NCBI GenBank assembly: GCA_001600615.1
Contig: BCKK01000006.1
Location: forward strand, 558,001-622,000
DNA length: 64,000 nt
Reading direction: 5' to 3'
Origin: Dioszegia crocea
Lineage: Eukaryota; Basidiomycota; Tremellomycetes; Tremellales; Bulleribasidiaceae
This document shows positions 55,210 through 64,000 of the stretch, one piece after another. Below the pieces are notes generated by a model. That model did no database searches and had not been told where the DNA came from. It worked only from the letters and a program-made list of their open reading frames with translations. Both the position numbers and the translations under genes were made by a program. How positions within the stretch are numbered: the first letter of the stretch is position 1; every line of letters starts with the position of its first letter.

Positions 55210-55935
55210 GCTGATAGTGCTGAGGATTCTGTATGTCGATGCGTATAATGCTCGCCCGAACAGAACAATGTATACTCGCTGGGTCCAGCGCGAAGCCTTG
55301 CATGAGGTCATGTGGTCATCTGAAACGCGCCGTGCCTGAATCTGGCCAGTGGCCAGTTCATTCCGCATCGTTCTCACGTTAGCGATGGACGTGTTAGTAG
55401 CAGGAACGGACAATCTCTGATCCCACTTGCTTGCATGCTTTGATTGCTCGCAGTCACCAATCAGCACGAATCCGCAACTCCACATTCCTCCCGCCCTGTG
55501 TGATTACGTATGGGGGGCAGGTGACGTGTTATACTTCGGGTCTTATCAAAATCAGGCCGTCAAACTCGAAGCACGAATTCCCCATCTGTCTTTCGCATCC
55601 ACTTCAATAGCAACCGCAATACTTTATAAAGGGTAAGTCTTGACCTGCCCTCATTCTCTCCCACTCCCACTCCCAGATCCACATCCCTATCCCCATCGTG
55701 AATGATTAGAACTCAAAATTAATATCTGTCAATCCGCGGAAATTGGCCCCTTCGGGCGGACGAACATGTCGAACTTAATTAGTCATCCTTAATATGATCT
55801 CACACCTACCTGCTTCTCTCTTCCTCTTCTACTCCCGAATCAGATGTACGAGAGTCGAAGCTGATCATATTTCAAGCGCGTAGTCACCGAGTCTTTCGCC
55901 CAATTTCGACCTAGCCAGCCGATGCTGCCGTCGAG
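55210..55935. promoter_or_regulatory. divergent promoter PIMT / RPB11
   Basis: This 726-nt spacer lies between opposite starts. It holds only short frames; no RNA gene or repeat was seen. Confidence 0.4.
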
Positions 55936-56529
55936 ATGTCGGAAGGCAAGAATCAGCCTAATAGGATAGAGTCGTGGTTGCTGCAAGAGGATGAGAAGCC
56001 GTAAGTCATGCCCCACCTCTTATTCGCGCCGTTGCTGATATTCCAGATTGACTTTTGCCGAGGACGCCAAATTGCCCAACGCAGCAACGGTGACTCTCCG
56101 AAACCAAGATCACACCTTGGGCCATATGATCCGATCGTAAGTCTCTCTCCTTACATCTCAAGTCCATGTACTGATCTATTTAGCCAACTCCTACTAGACC
56201 CCACGGTCCTTTCCGCAGGCTACAAAGTGCCTCATCCACAAACAAACAATATCGAGTTGAAGATCCAATGCGACGACCGGTCTAATCCCGCCGATGCACT
56301 AAAACGGGCATGCACTCTCCTCATTCAGCAAACAGCCACGATCAAGCAACAATTCATGGATCAGGCTAAGAATATCGAGATGGGTATGGGACCCGATGCT
56401 GCTTTGGGCTTGGGCGCGGGTGTGGGTGGACGAGGAGCCGGCGGAGCGTACGATCCTTACACTGATGGATTGGGCGGAGGGGCTGCAGGCGGTGCCGGAG
56501 GCGCTGGCGCGGACGTATACGATTTCTAG
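55936..56529 (+). CDS. RPB11: RNA polymerase II subunit RPB11
   Basis: Three exons join in frame: 55936-56000, 56047-56136 and 56184-56529, giving 166 aa. The core is clear: 'MSEGKNQPNRIESWLLQEDEKPLTFAEDAKLPNAATVTLRNQDHTLGHMI', then 'DPTVLSAGYKVPHPQTNNIELKIQ', an alpha-motif dimerisation fold that pairs with RPB3. The usual RPB11 is about 115-120 aa. Here a Gly/Ala-rich tail of about 45 residues is added at the end ('GLGAGVGGRGAGGAYDPY'), which is unusual for the family. Confidence 0.95.
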
Positions 56530-56765
56530 ATGGCGTCAAGTACCAATATAGTTGTAGCAGTATGAGTTGATACAAAATAGCCAAATGAATCCTGCATGAG
56601 ATAGAGCATGTAGACCAAAACAACGGCCAGTTCCAGATCAGTGACGACATCCCTCTGATCGGAGATAGGTGCCACGAGATATGACTATCTAATCGCATGA
56701 ACCCATTCGTTCGATATGCCTACAATCACTTGACCTACTTTTCCCTCCGCTCTGAAGCTACATGA

Positions 56766-59282
56766 CTACCTAACCAAACTGCCATTTCTGCTCACAGACC
56801 CATCCCCGACCGCCTCCGACACCCTTCTACCCAGCGCCACAACGGGCGATACACTGCCCCCTCCAGCCGCTCCGCGCCAAGACCACCGACTCTCAAAGCT
56901 GCCTACGCTATTATCGCTCCCTCGACGCCTCATCGCCCGCGTACTCGCCTCTTCATCTACTCGACCGCCGTGCCATAAAGACGCAGACCCTCGTGTGCCC
57001 ATCGTAGGATGCAAGGATGGCGGATATTCCTTCTCGCCTGCCGGAAGTGGACTGGCCAGTGAGGGTGGGCGACGTGAAGTGTCTGATGGCTGTTCGTGGG
57101 AGAGGTGGGATGGTGCCAACGATGTCGGTCGGGCTTGTGGATTGGAGGGACCAGACTCGTGATCCGAATTGCGGATAGGCGCAAAGGTTACTGACGGGCT
57201 GGTCCCAAAGCCCGGTCTGGGTCCAGTGGGAGGTCCAGCAAGACCCACTACCCCTCCCTGACCCGAGGAAGCACCAACCTGACCCTGTACAGGCCCCGTA
57301 CTCGTATTCCCCGGAGGGTATACGGACGCCGCGCCAGTAGTATAATTACTGATCATGCTATACCGGCTGATACTCGATGGGCGGTGTATGGAGTTCGCGT
57401 AATTTGGCTGTGGCGCCGCAAATGTTGAACTGGCCAACGTGAGGATGGACGCATTGTCATTTGGTGGGGAAGAGGGACGGGGATTGTGGATGGGGTGAGG
57501 GTGAGAATGTCGGGGTGGCTGTGCCTGATATTGCTGAGAGTATTCCGGAGAGGCATGGGAGGATTGGGAAGGAAGGGAGTTGTCGTGTGAGAGAGAAGCG
57601 CGGAGGGGAGATTGGGGGATATGGGTAGATACTGGGGAACCGGTATTAGGCGTACTTTGGGCTGTACGATGTGTCTCGCCTGTTGGTGTGCTAGGACCGG
57701 CGGTGGCATTTGTGGTAGGGGCTGCATAGTCGACCGCCTGAGGAGGAGCGATGGCCAGAGGTGGGACAGCTACTTGGGCAATATGCGCTACGCCAGGTCC
57801 CGAATCGAAACTGACAATTGTGGTAGGTTTCGTGCTAGCGCTATCGCGTCGACTGAGGGCATCAGGCTCGTCATCGTCGTACCGCTCCGAAATGCTATTC
57901 TCGACAGAGGTAGAGGATGACGAGGGGAGTCCGCCGGGCGGAGGACGGTATGGATAGGTCACGGACCGGGGTCTGCGTAAGCCCGGAGAGAGTAGGGATC
58001 CGGGGGCAGAGCGCGAAAGTATAGATTGGGAGGGCGTAGGCGAAGGAGGATGTGAAGGGGGTAAAGGGCGTATAGACGCGTTCTCATCGGCGCCTATAGG
58101 TGTCCGCATGCCGTCATCATCATACTCTTCATCCAGGACGACAGTCTCGCCCTCTCGCCCTATCCGGCTAGACCGAAAGCTATCATTCTCCTTGCTTTCG
58201 CTCACACTTTGTCCATCTCGGGATATGCTGATTCTCGGGCGAAGAGATGAGCTGATACTCCGCCCAGAACGGACGCTGGGTGTCCGAGAGCGGGTCCGAA
58301 ATGAAACGCTGCGCTCGCCCAGGCCCGAGGCGGACGCCCAGGCTGACGCAGACGAGCTCATTATGCTGCCTTTGTACATGTGCAGGGGCATAGACGGGTA
58401 AGGATTGTTGGCTTCTCGCCGGCGTTCTTTCTCTGTTGGCGAGCCCGAGAGGACCGAATATGCGTGCATGGAATGAGACTCTGAGCGAGAGAGTACCGAA
58501 TCTCGACCTGGAGTTTGGGGGAAGACGGCCTTGGGAGTCAGTCGCGGACGGAGATTTGCAGGAGATGTGAGGGGGGCAGAGAGGCGGTTGGAGGGAGTCG
58601 GCTGGGAGGAGACGCTGTGTTTAGCAGCTTGTTGACCCGGACGAGAGATGATGGAGGGGCCGGCACGATTGGGATTTGACCGAAGGGGTACTGGGGGCGC
58701 AGGAGTTTCTGCCCCACTCGTCCGGACTTTACGGGGTAAAGATGTGTATTTCCCATTCCGCTGGTCATTACCAGAGACCCGCACCGTGCTGGAGTTCCGA
58801 GCATTGCTACTTCCGGCCGTAGCGGAAGGGGTGGGTTCAGCAATCGATGCCCGTCGGCCCGCCCCTAATTTCCGGGAAATCCAGTCGAATATGGGTTTAC
58901 TCCCTCCTCCAGCTACGTGCGCAGACGCTTGTGGACCCGCAGGTCTCGAGTCATTCTGCTCTTTCCCATGTCCCAGTACCGCCTTCTGTTTGCCCTTATC
59001 AAGGACGGCGGGGCCAGGGACAAGTCCCTCCTTTGACCGCCTGGGCTGATGGGCGCTCGCATAAGCCTCGGCTCGACTCAAGCCATTTCGAGATGCACTC
59101 GCGATGGAATTCTGCTGTGATACGGGTGACGATGGGATGGAAGGTGTGTGATGGATGTTGTGGGCGTGGGAAAGTAGGGGTTGGCGCGTGGGTTGGGATA
59201 ACGGGTCAGGAAGGGGTGGCGAAGGGAGCAGCTTGGTAGGTGGCGAAGAGACTACCGAGCGTCCAGCCACGGCGTTGGACAT
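56766..59282 (-). CDS. disordered Ser/Pro-rich protein, unknown function
   Basis: A single open frame of 838 aa from ATG at 59280-59282 (MSNAVAGRSVVSSPPTK) to the stop at 56766. It is unusual among its neighbours in having no intron. The sequence is Ser, Pro, Arg and Thr-rich with short repeated phrases such as 'RPRSxS' and 'SLGRS' types, and no catalytic domain or transmembrane segment. Long uninterrupted frames in GC-rich DNA can arise by chance, but 838 codons with even Ser/Pro composition is strong evidence for a real, mostly unstructured protein. Its role is unknown; a regulatory or scaffold protein with many phosphorylation sites would fit. Confidence 0.8.
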   Translation of the reverse strand: MSNAVAGRSVVSSPPTKLLPSPPLPDPLSQPTRQPLLSHAHNIHHTPSIPSSPVSQQNSIASASRNGLSRAEAYASAHQPRRSKEGLVPGPAVLDKGKQKAVLGHGKEQNDSRPAGPQASAHVAGGGSKPIFDWISRKLGAGRRASIAEPTPSATAGSSNARNSSTVRVSGNDQRNGKYTSLPRKVRTSGAETPAPPVPLRSNPNRAGPSIISRPGQQAAKHSVSSQPTPSNRLSAPLTSPANLRPRLTPKAVFPQTPGRDSVLSRSESHSMHAYSVLSGSPTEKERRREANNPYPSMPLHMYKGSIMSSSASAWASASGLGERSVSFRTRSRTPSVRSGRSISSSLRPRISISRDGQSVSESKENDSFRSSRIGREGETVVLDEEYDDDGMRTPIGADENASIRPLPPSHPPSPTPSQSILSRSAPGSLLSPGLRRPRSVTYPYRPPPGGLPSSSSTSVENSISERYDDDEPDALSRRDSASTKPTTIVSFDSGPGVAHIAQVAVPPLAIAPPQAVDYAAPTTNATAGPSTPTGETHRTAQSTPNTGSPVSTHIPQSPLRASLSHDNSLPSQSSHASPEYSQQYQAQPPRHSHPHPIHNPRPSSPPNDNASILTLASSTFAAPQPNYANSIHRPSSISRYSMISNYTTGAASVYPPGNTSTGPVQGQVGASSGQGGVVGLAGPPTGPRPGFGTSPSVTFAPIRNSDHESGPSNPQARPTSLAPSHLSHEQPSDTSRRPPSLASPLPAGEKEYPPSLHPTMGTRGSASLWHGGRVDEEASTRAMRRRGSDNSVGSFESRWSWRGAAGGGSVSPVVALGRRVSEAVGDGSVSRNGSLVR

Positions 59283-60087
59283 GGGCGGCCTAAAGGCGAT
59301 GTCTCGCCAATTGTCCTACAGCCAAAGGTGCAGAGTTGAGCAAGATCAACGAGAGATTGAGGCTTCGGGCTCGGCTGAAGGGGTTGAGTTTGCAATTGGT
59401 CTGCTCGTCAGTGACCCGTGCTTGACAGGAATGGCGACAGCGCTTTTTCCGTCTTGACAGAAACTCACTTTGTCATGGAGATTTAAGCTCCGGGTATCTC
59501 TTGACCTACACTGGGTGCAAGAAGTCGCAAAGTGTGACTGCAGCTGCTGCAGGTGGACGAATTCAGCCCTTCGACAGCAGCTGCTTCCGACGGAACACGA
59601 CCCCGCTTATTCAATCCGCCCTCTACCCCGGATGCGGGGAAACGGATCAACCCCGGATAAACCTCGTCGGAGATGACCGACAAGGCACAAGCGGAGTTGT
59701 CTTTGCGGAACGCTTGTGGTTGCAGGTTTCGCTCTTTGCGCATGCTTCGCGGGCCCAGAGAGTAGACTGAGCCTGAGAGACGTAAGGATATGCATACCAA
59801 GAAGAGCTGATCGACAAGGGATACCTCCAGGCTTTTCAAGAATGAAATTTGGGTGGGGGAACGATGCGGGGGTGGAGGTGGAGTAAAGTGGGGTAGATGA
59901 TGTACCGGCACACTCGGCAAAATTCTCCCCGACGCGGTTCAGCTCTTTCATTCGATTGCTAGGCTCGAGTCAGTATATGGAGAGGATCAGCAGTTAATGT
60001 CTGCACTGTACATACGACTAATCACATCTTCATCTATACCTTCGAGTTTTGGCGCGTTGCCCGATCCGCTTCTGTAGACTCGCAAAC
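59283..60087. promoter_or_regulatory. promoter region of the transporter and disordered-protein genes
   Basis: An 805-nt head-to-head spacer. The block near 59873-59945 (GTGGAGGTGGAGTA followed by CCCCGACGCGG) also occurs upstream of the second transporter copy near 62594-62670. Duplicated promoter sequence is therefore present. Confidence 0.6.
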
Positions 60088-62341
60088 ATGTCGTCTGCGC
60101 CTCAACCTCGTCGCGAGTCTGAATCGGGCTCGACAGGCGACTCAGTCCATCGACTTTCCGCTGAACTCCCGCCCTTACCCAATATCCCCCGCGGGCCTCT
60201 GAGTCGCTATACCTTGAAATCCAAATCATCCACCACTCCTTCATCTTCCGGACCATCTACAGACCCGACGGCGAGTTCCAAACCGGCCTTCAGTCCCGTT
60301 CAACGTACCGCGTCCAGACTATCCAACCGGTCTTTCAATCAGACATTTATCGATGCTCCAGGGACGATTACTGCCCTTCCTGAGATACGTCGACAAGAGA
60401 CGAGAGCTAGTGCTGCGACACAGCTCAGTAAAGGGAAAGCACTGGGGTTAAGTCTGTCCGACTCGAAAGTTGAAGAAAGTCGGTATGAAGATGAGAACGG
60501 GAAGGTTGTGCAAATCTCACAGGATGGTATGGAGGTGACATTTCCAGATGGAGGTAGTGCTGTAAGTTCAGATCGGATGTGTCAGCAAGGCAAGGCTGAC
60601 GGGTAGGCATGGCTTGTAGTGCTTGGCGGGGTGTGCGCGTTGTTTTGCGGTTTCGGACTCACAGCTGCTCTTGGAGGTTTTCAGACGTACTACTCTTTTG
60701 TTCTGATACCTCAATACCCATCGTGAGTCATAGATATTCAAGGGTGAGAGAGGTTGCTGACTTCTGGCAGGAGTACAATCGCTTGGATCATAGGGTGAGC
60801 CTTTCGCCTTCGTCGCCGTTGGTCTAGCTAATCCCATTCAGCGTCCAGGCATTCGTTACTTTCGGTCTAGCAGCCTTCACAGGTGCATTGTTCGACAAAA
60901 TCGGTCATAGACCATTGATAGCCGGTCAGTCCGAGGGTTTTCCCGAGTGGAAAATCAAAGCTGACGATGAGTAGTGGGTACGGTACTCTCCGGCCTGGGG
61001 TTGATCCTTCTTGGGCAATGTACGGAGTATTGGCATCTGTTCTTGGTGCACGCTTTGCCTATCGGAATAGGAAATAACTTGATGTGAGTGACCCAGGCCA
61101 TCCAATCAACCTTAGAGGTCGCTGATTTGTGCAGCTTCATCTCGCCCATGGGTGTCGTCGGACAGTGGTTCTCTCGTCGACGTGGTCTAGCATTGTGAGC
61201 AGCGACTTTACCATCCATGATCAGTATACTGACGTCAATAGCGGAATACTGAGTGAGTGCTGCTCCGTGTCGATCTGACACATAAATCTCACGAAACCAC
61301 ACTGACAAAGCAGCTGCTGGAGCTTCACTCGGATCAGTCATTTGGCCATTGATAATAGCCAAGCTTCCAGATAAAGGTATGTTTCTTCCCTCGCCCGGGA
61401 GCATACTGCTGACGACACAGTCGGCTTTCCCTGGACAGTACGAATCATGGGATTTCTCACCATTGGTCTGGGCGCAGCAGCATTCTTCTTGCTCAAAACG
61501 AGACTACCGCCCAAGCCTCCGGGCCCATTTTACCATTTCGGCGCGTTCAAAAAGCTCAGCTATACCTGTGTTGCCTTGTCGGCTTTTGTAAGTGATCGCT
61601 CTCCTCAACGATGGTCGTCTGGTCCAATGATAGAGAAAGAGACATGGCTGATGGATCAGACATACGTTCTTAGTTTCTTCAGTTTCTTAAGTTTCATCGG
61701 AACGTTTGGGAAGTTGGCGGGCTTGGGCGACTATGCGCCGTATCTCCTGTAAGTCCAGCCTCTCAAAGCTGCCAGAAGTACCATACAGAGGACTAGAAGG
61801 AGCTGACATCGATCAGAATCATAGCGAATGGCTCGTCAGCATTTGGGCGTATCAGTCTGGGCCGTAAGTCTCCTTATCGCCTAGTCACTCTCTACCTGAG
61901 CTCTGCATCCAGGCTGACCAAACAGTCCTTGCAGACTATCTCGGCCCCTACAACGTAACCACCTTCTCCGTCCTAATCATGGCCATTTTCTACTGGGCAT
62001 GGATAGCGCTCCGATCCACACCGGGCCTAACGGCCTTCGCCGTCCTCTTCGGATTCTGGTCAGGCGCCTATGTCTCTCAACAAGCGCCCATGTCTTCAGC
62101 CGAGGCTGACGATATGCGATTCGCCGGAACACTTGTGGGGCAAGTCATGTTCTTTATGAGTTTCGCTCAGCTATTTGGAGGGTCGATATTTGGGGCTTTG
62201 TTGGGGAATGGGTCAACGCAGGATCAACTGGATAATGCGCCAAAGGCCATTGCGATGGGTGCGAGTATGATGACGCTTACGGCGATCTTGCTGTTGATTG
62301 GACGTTTGGCGAGGAGTAGAGAACTATGGGCCAAAGTATAG
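60088..62341 (+). CDS. MFS transporter, monocarboxylate-permease type
   Basis: Twelve exons join in frame: 60088-60561, 60607-60722, 60771-60794, 60842-60924, 60975-61083, 61135-61194, 61242-61252 (11 nt), 61314-61376, 61421-61587, 61660-61748, 61817-61863 and 61926-62341, giving 552 aa. A cytosolic N-terminus of about 160 residues is followed by 12 hydrophobic segments typical of MFS. Motifs include '[17 protein letters not shown]', '[12 protein letters not shown]', '[28 protein letters not shown]' and '[18 protein letters not shown]', which resemble the fungal MCH/monocarboxylate permease-like group. The substrate is unknown; in yeast, MCH proteins do not all carry monocarboxylates. The next gene is a tandem copy. 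Confidence 0.92.
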
Positions 62342-62797
62342 GTGGTCGATGTCGTCATCACTTAGGACTTGCAGTATTAGTTTGTACTTGTAGTCTTGTT
62401 GCATCATAGTGTAGGCAGGATTTACATCCTGAGGTTGAATCAAAAGCTCGGACGCGGATAAATCGCCATTTGGAGATGTGGAGGAGCGGTGGAGGTCAAG
62501 CGTAACTCACGCCCCCACCCCGGGGGCGGTGGTCGAGCATCCCCGCCGTGGGGGGGGATGGAGTTTAGCTTAGTGGAGGTGGAGGTGGAGACAGAGTGGA
62601 GGTGGAGTACCAGTGCGGCATATTAATATTTCCCTTCAGCAGTCCCGGTAAAACCCACCCCGACGCGGATCAACTTCCATTCGAGCAGCAGCCAGCATTG
62701 CCTAGAGAAAAAGATAGATTTCAGTATAAGATGCATCACTTCCTTTTGGAATCGTATCTTCACGCCAGAGGGACGATTCAAATCCGCTTGCCAGCAA
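62342..62797. promoter_or_regulatory. spacer and promoter of second transporter copy
   Basis: A 456-nt spacer. It holds a purine-rich repeat near 62568-62613 and a block (CCCCGACGCGG...) shared with the promoter of the first copy. Confidence 0.55.
62568..62613. repeat. GGTGGA-type purine-rich minisatellite
   Basis: Units of GTGGAG/GGTGGA repeat imperfectly over about 46 nt in the promoter of the second copy. A shorter similar run occurs upstream of the first copy near 59873. Confidence 0.6.
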
Positions 62798-64000
62798 ATG
62801 TCGCCTGTACCTCAACCCCGACGGGAGTCTAAAACGAGCTCTCAATCATCCTCTGAGCTACCACCTCTTCGCAGCCAGCCCCTCGGGCACCTAGACAGTC
62901 ACACTTCGAGATCCAACCCAGAGTGAACGGCAAGGGCAACACCGGTAACACATCCCGTCCATCGTACCGCGTCTAGATCATCACACCGGTCGGTCCACCA
63001 GACATTTATCGATGCCCCCGGAACAATTGCGGCCTTACCTGAGCTACAGCGACAGGAAAGCAAAGCGAGCGTTGCGACGCAGCTTAGTCAGGGAAAGACG
63101 CTTAGCCTGGGGAACTCTGAGATCAAGGTCGAGGAAAGTCGGCATGAGGATAAAGACGGGAAAGTCGTTCAAATATCGGCGAGTGGGATGGAAGTTACGT
63201 TTCCTGATGGAGGACTTGCTGTGAGTTCAGCGTCAGTAAAGCGGCCAGGCAAGGCTGATAGACATAAGGATGGCTCGTCGTGCTCGGCGGAGTATGTGCG
63301 CTGTTTTGTGGATTTGGGCTCACAGCGGCTCTTGGGGGTTTTCAGACGTATTACTCTTTCGTCCTGATACCTCAATACTCGACGTACGTCTCATTGTCTC
63401 ATTATTCCAGCCGAAGAGTGATTCGCTGATTCATATCAGGAGTACAATTGCTTGGATCATAGGGTACGCTTCTGACTCATCTCTATCCCAGGCCAGGCTG
63501 ACCCTGGCAGTGTCCAGGCATTTGTGACTTTTGCTCTCTCAGCATTCACAGGTTCACTGTTCGATAAAGTGGGCCACAGACCGTTGATTGCAGGTGAGCT
63601 TTCGGACTGCGTGACGAGTGGGACATGCTAATATCATCTAGTGGGTACACTACTCTCCGGTCTGGGCCTAATCCTACTTGCCCAATGTACAGAATACTGG
63701 CATTTGCTCTTGGTTCACGCCCTACCGATCGGGATTGGGAACAACTTGATGTGAGTGACTTTGCAATTACAGCTGGGCCCTAGTCAAAGAGAGTCTGATC
63801 AGTGTAGATTTATCTCGCCGATGGGTGTAGTCGGACAGTGGTTCTCACGCAATCGAGGTCTAGCATTGTGAGTGACTCTTTGCCACCTCCCTGAGAAAGG
63901 TTCTGACCCTAAACAGCGGAATACTAAGTGAGTGGCCTTCCACTAAGCGCTTGAGAGCGCACTGAAACCCATACAAGCTGACCTGCAGCTGCCGGAGCCT
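62798..64000 (+). pseudogene. tandem copy of the MFS transporter, apparently degenerate, truncated at window end
   Basis: This begins with an ATG (MSPVPQPRRESKTSSQSSS) aligned to the first copy and keeps its frame through '[14 protein letters not shown]' and 'VTFPDGGLA'. Splice positions are conserved through exons 3 to 7, including the 11-nt microexon at 63917-63927. Two lesions are visible. First, a TGA in the reading frame at 62924-62926 follows codon 42. Second, the first base after the intron 1 acceptor is missing (exon 2 is 115 nt, 63269-63383, against 116 in copy 1), so translation shifts. I tested nearby AG acceptors and none restores the frame without a stop. The transmembrane region is otherwise well kept, so the loss may be recent, or a downstream start or odd splicing may be used. 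Confidence 0.72.

Overview
This window looks like nuclear DNA of a basidiomycete fungus, most probably a Tremellomycete yeast (Cryptococcus/Saitozyma-like). GC content is moderate to high. Nearly every gene is split by many introns of about 45-60 nt. These have GTAAGT/GTGAGT-type donors, CTGAC/CTGAT branch-like motifs and short distances to AG. The conserved proteins are fungal: a GIN4-type kinase, IQGAP, RGP1, a TPS2-type trehalose phosphatase and ESA1. Exon joins were done by hand from splice motifs and reading phase. Product names rest on recognised motifs, not on a search.

Layout: RINT1/TIP20-like (-, 36-3002); a GC-rich gene-poor stretch; ankyrin protein (+, 5011-5910); TPS2-like (-, 6091-9284); disordered Q/P-rich coiled-coil protein (+, 10141-14158); GIN4/CDR2-type kinase (+, 15585-19059); F-box-like protein (+, 19525-about 21343 or 21523); possible small gene (-, 22474-22785); long IQGAP gene (-, 23574-30179); small probable mitochondrial protein (-, 30556-30879); SPB1 (+, 31261-34348); ESA1 (-, 34573-36378); RGP1 (+, 36863-39716); DUF2237 protein (-, 40609-41333); PH-domain protein (+, 42351-46373); membrane protein (-, 46608-47321); second F-box-like protein (-, about 47566-49037); TRAPPC11 (+, 49428-53974); protein-L-isoaspartate methyltransferase (-, 54033-55209); RPB11 (+, 55936-56529); disordered protein (-, 56766-59282); MFS monocarboxylate-type transporter (+, 60088-62341); and a tandem, apparently degenerating copy of that transporter (+, 62798 to the window end).

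Strands alternate strongly, giving many head-to-head pairs with shared promoter space and tail-to-tail pairs as little as 58 nt apart. The genes are mostly housekeeping. RINT1, TRAPPC11 and RGP1 all act in ER/Golgi membrane traffic. GIN4 kinase and IQGAP both act at the septum. SPB1, RPB11 and ESA1 act in ribosome and RNA synthesis. I see no operon-like functional cluster.

I found no mobile-element gene, CRISPR array, rRNA or convincing tRNA, and nothing that looks like a new multi-gene system. The most interesting items are fine-scale: a GC-AG intron and a 15-nt microexon in the isoaspartate methyltransferase gene, an 11-nt microexon kept in both transporter copies, two independent lesions in the second transporter copy, several hidden terminal exons that change C-termini, and GC-rich inverted repeats in the gene-poor stretch near 4.5 kb.
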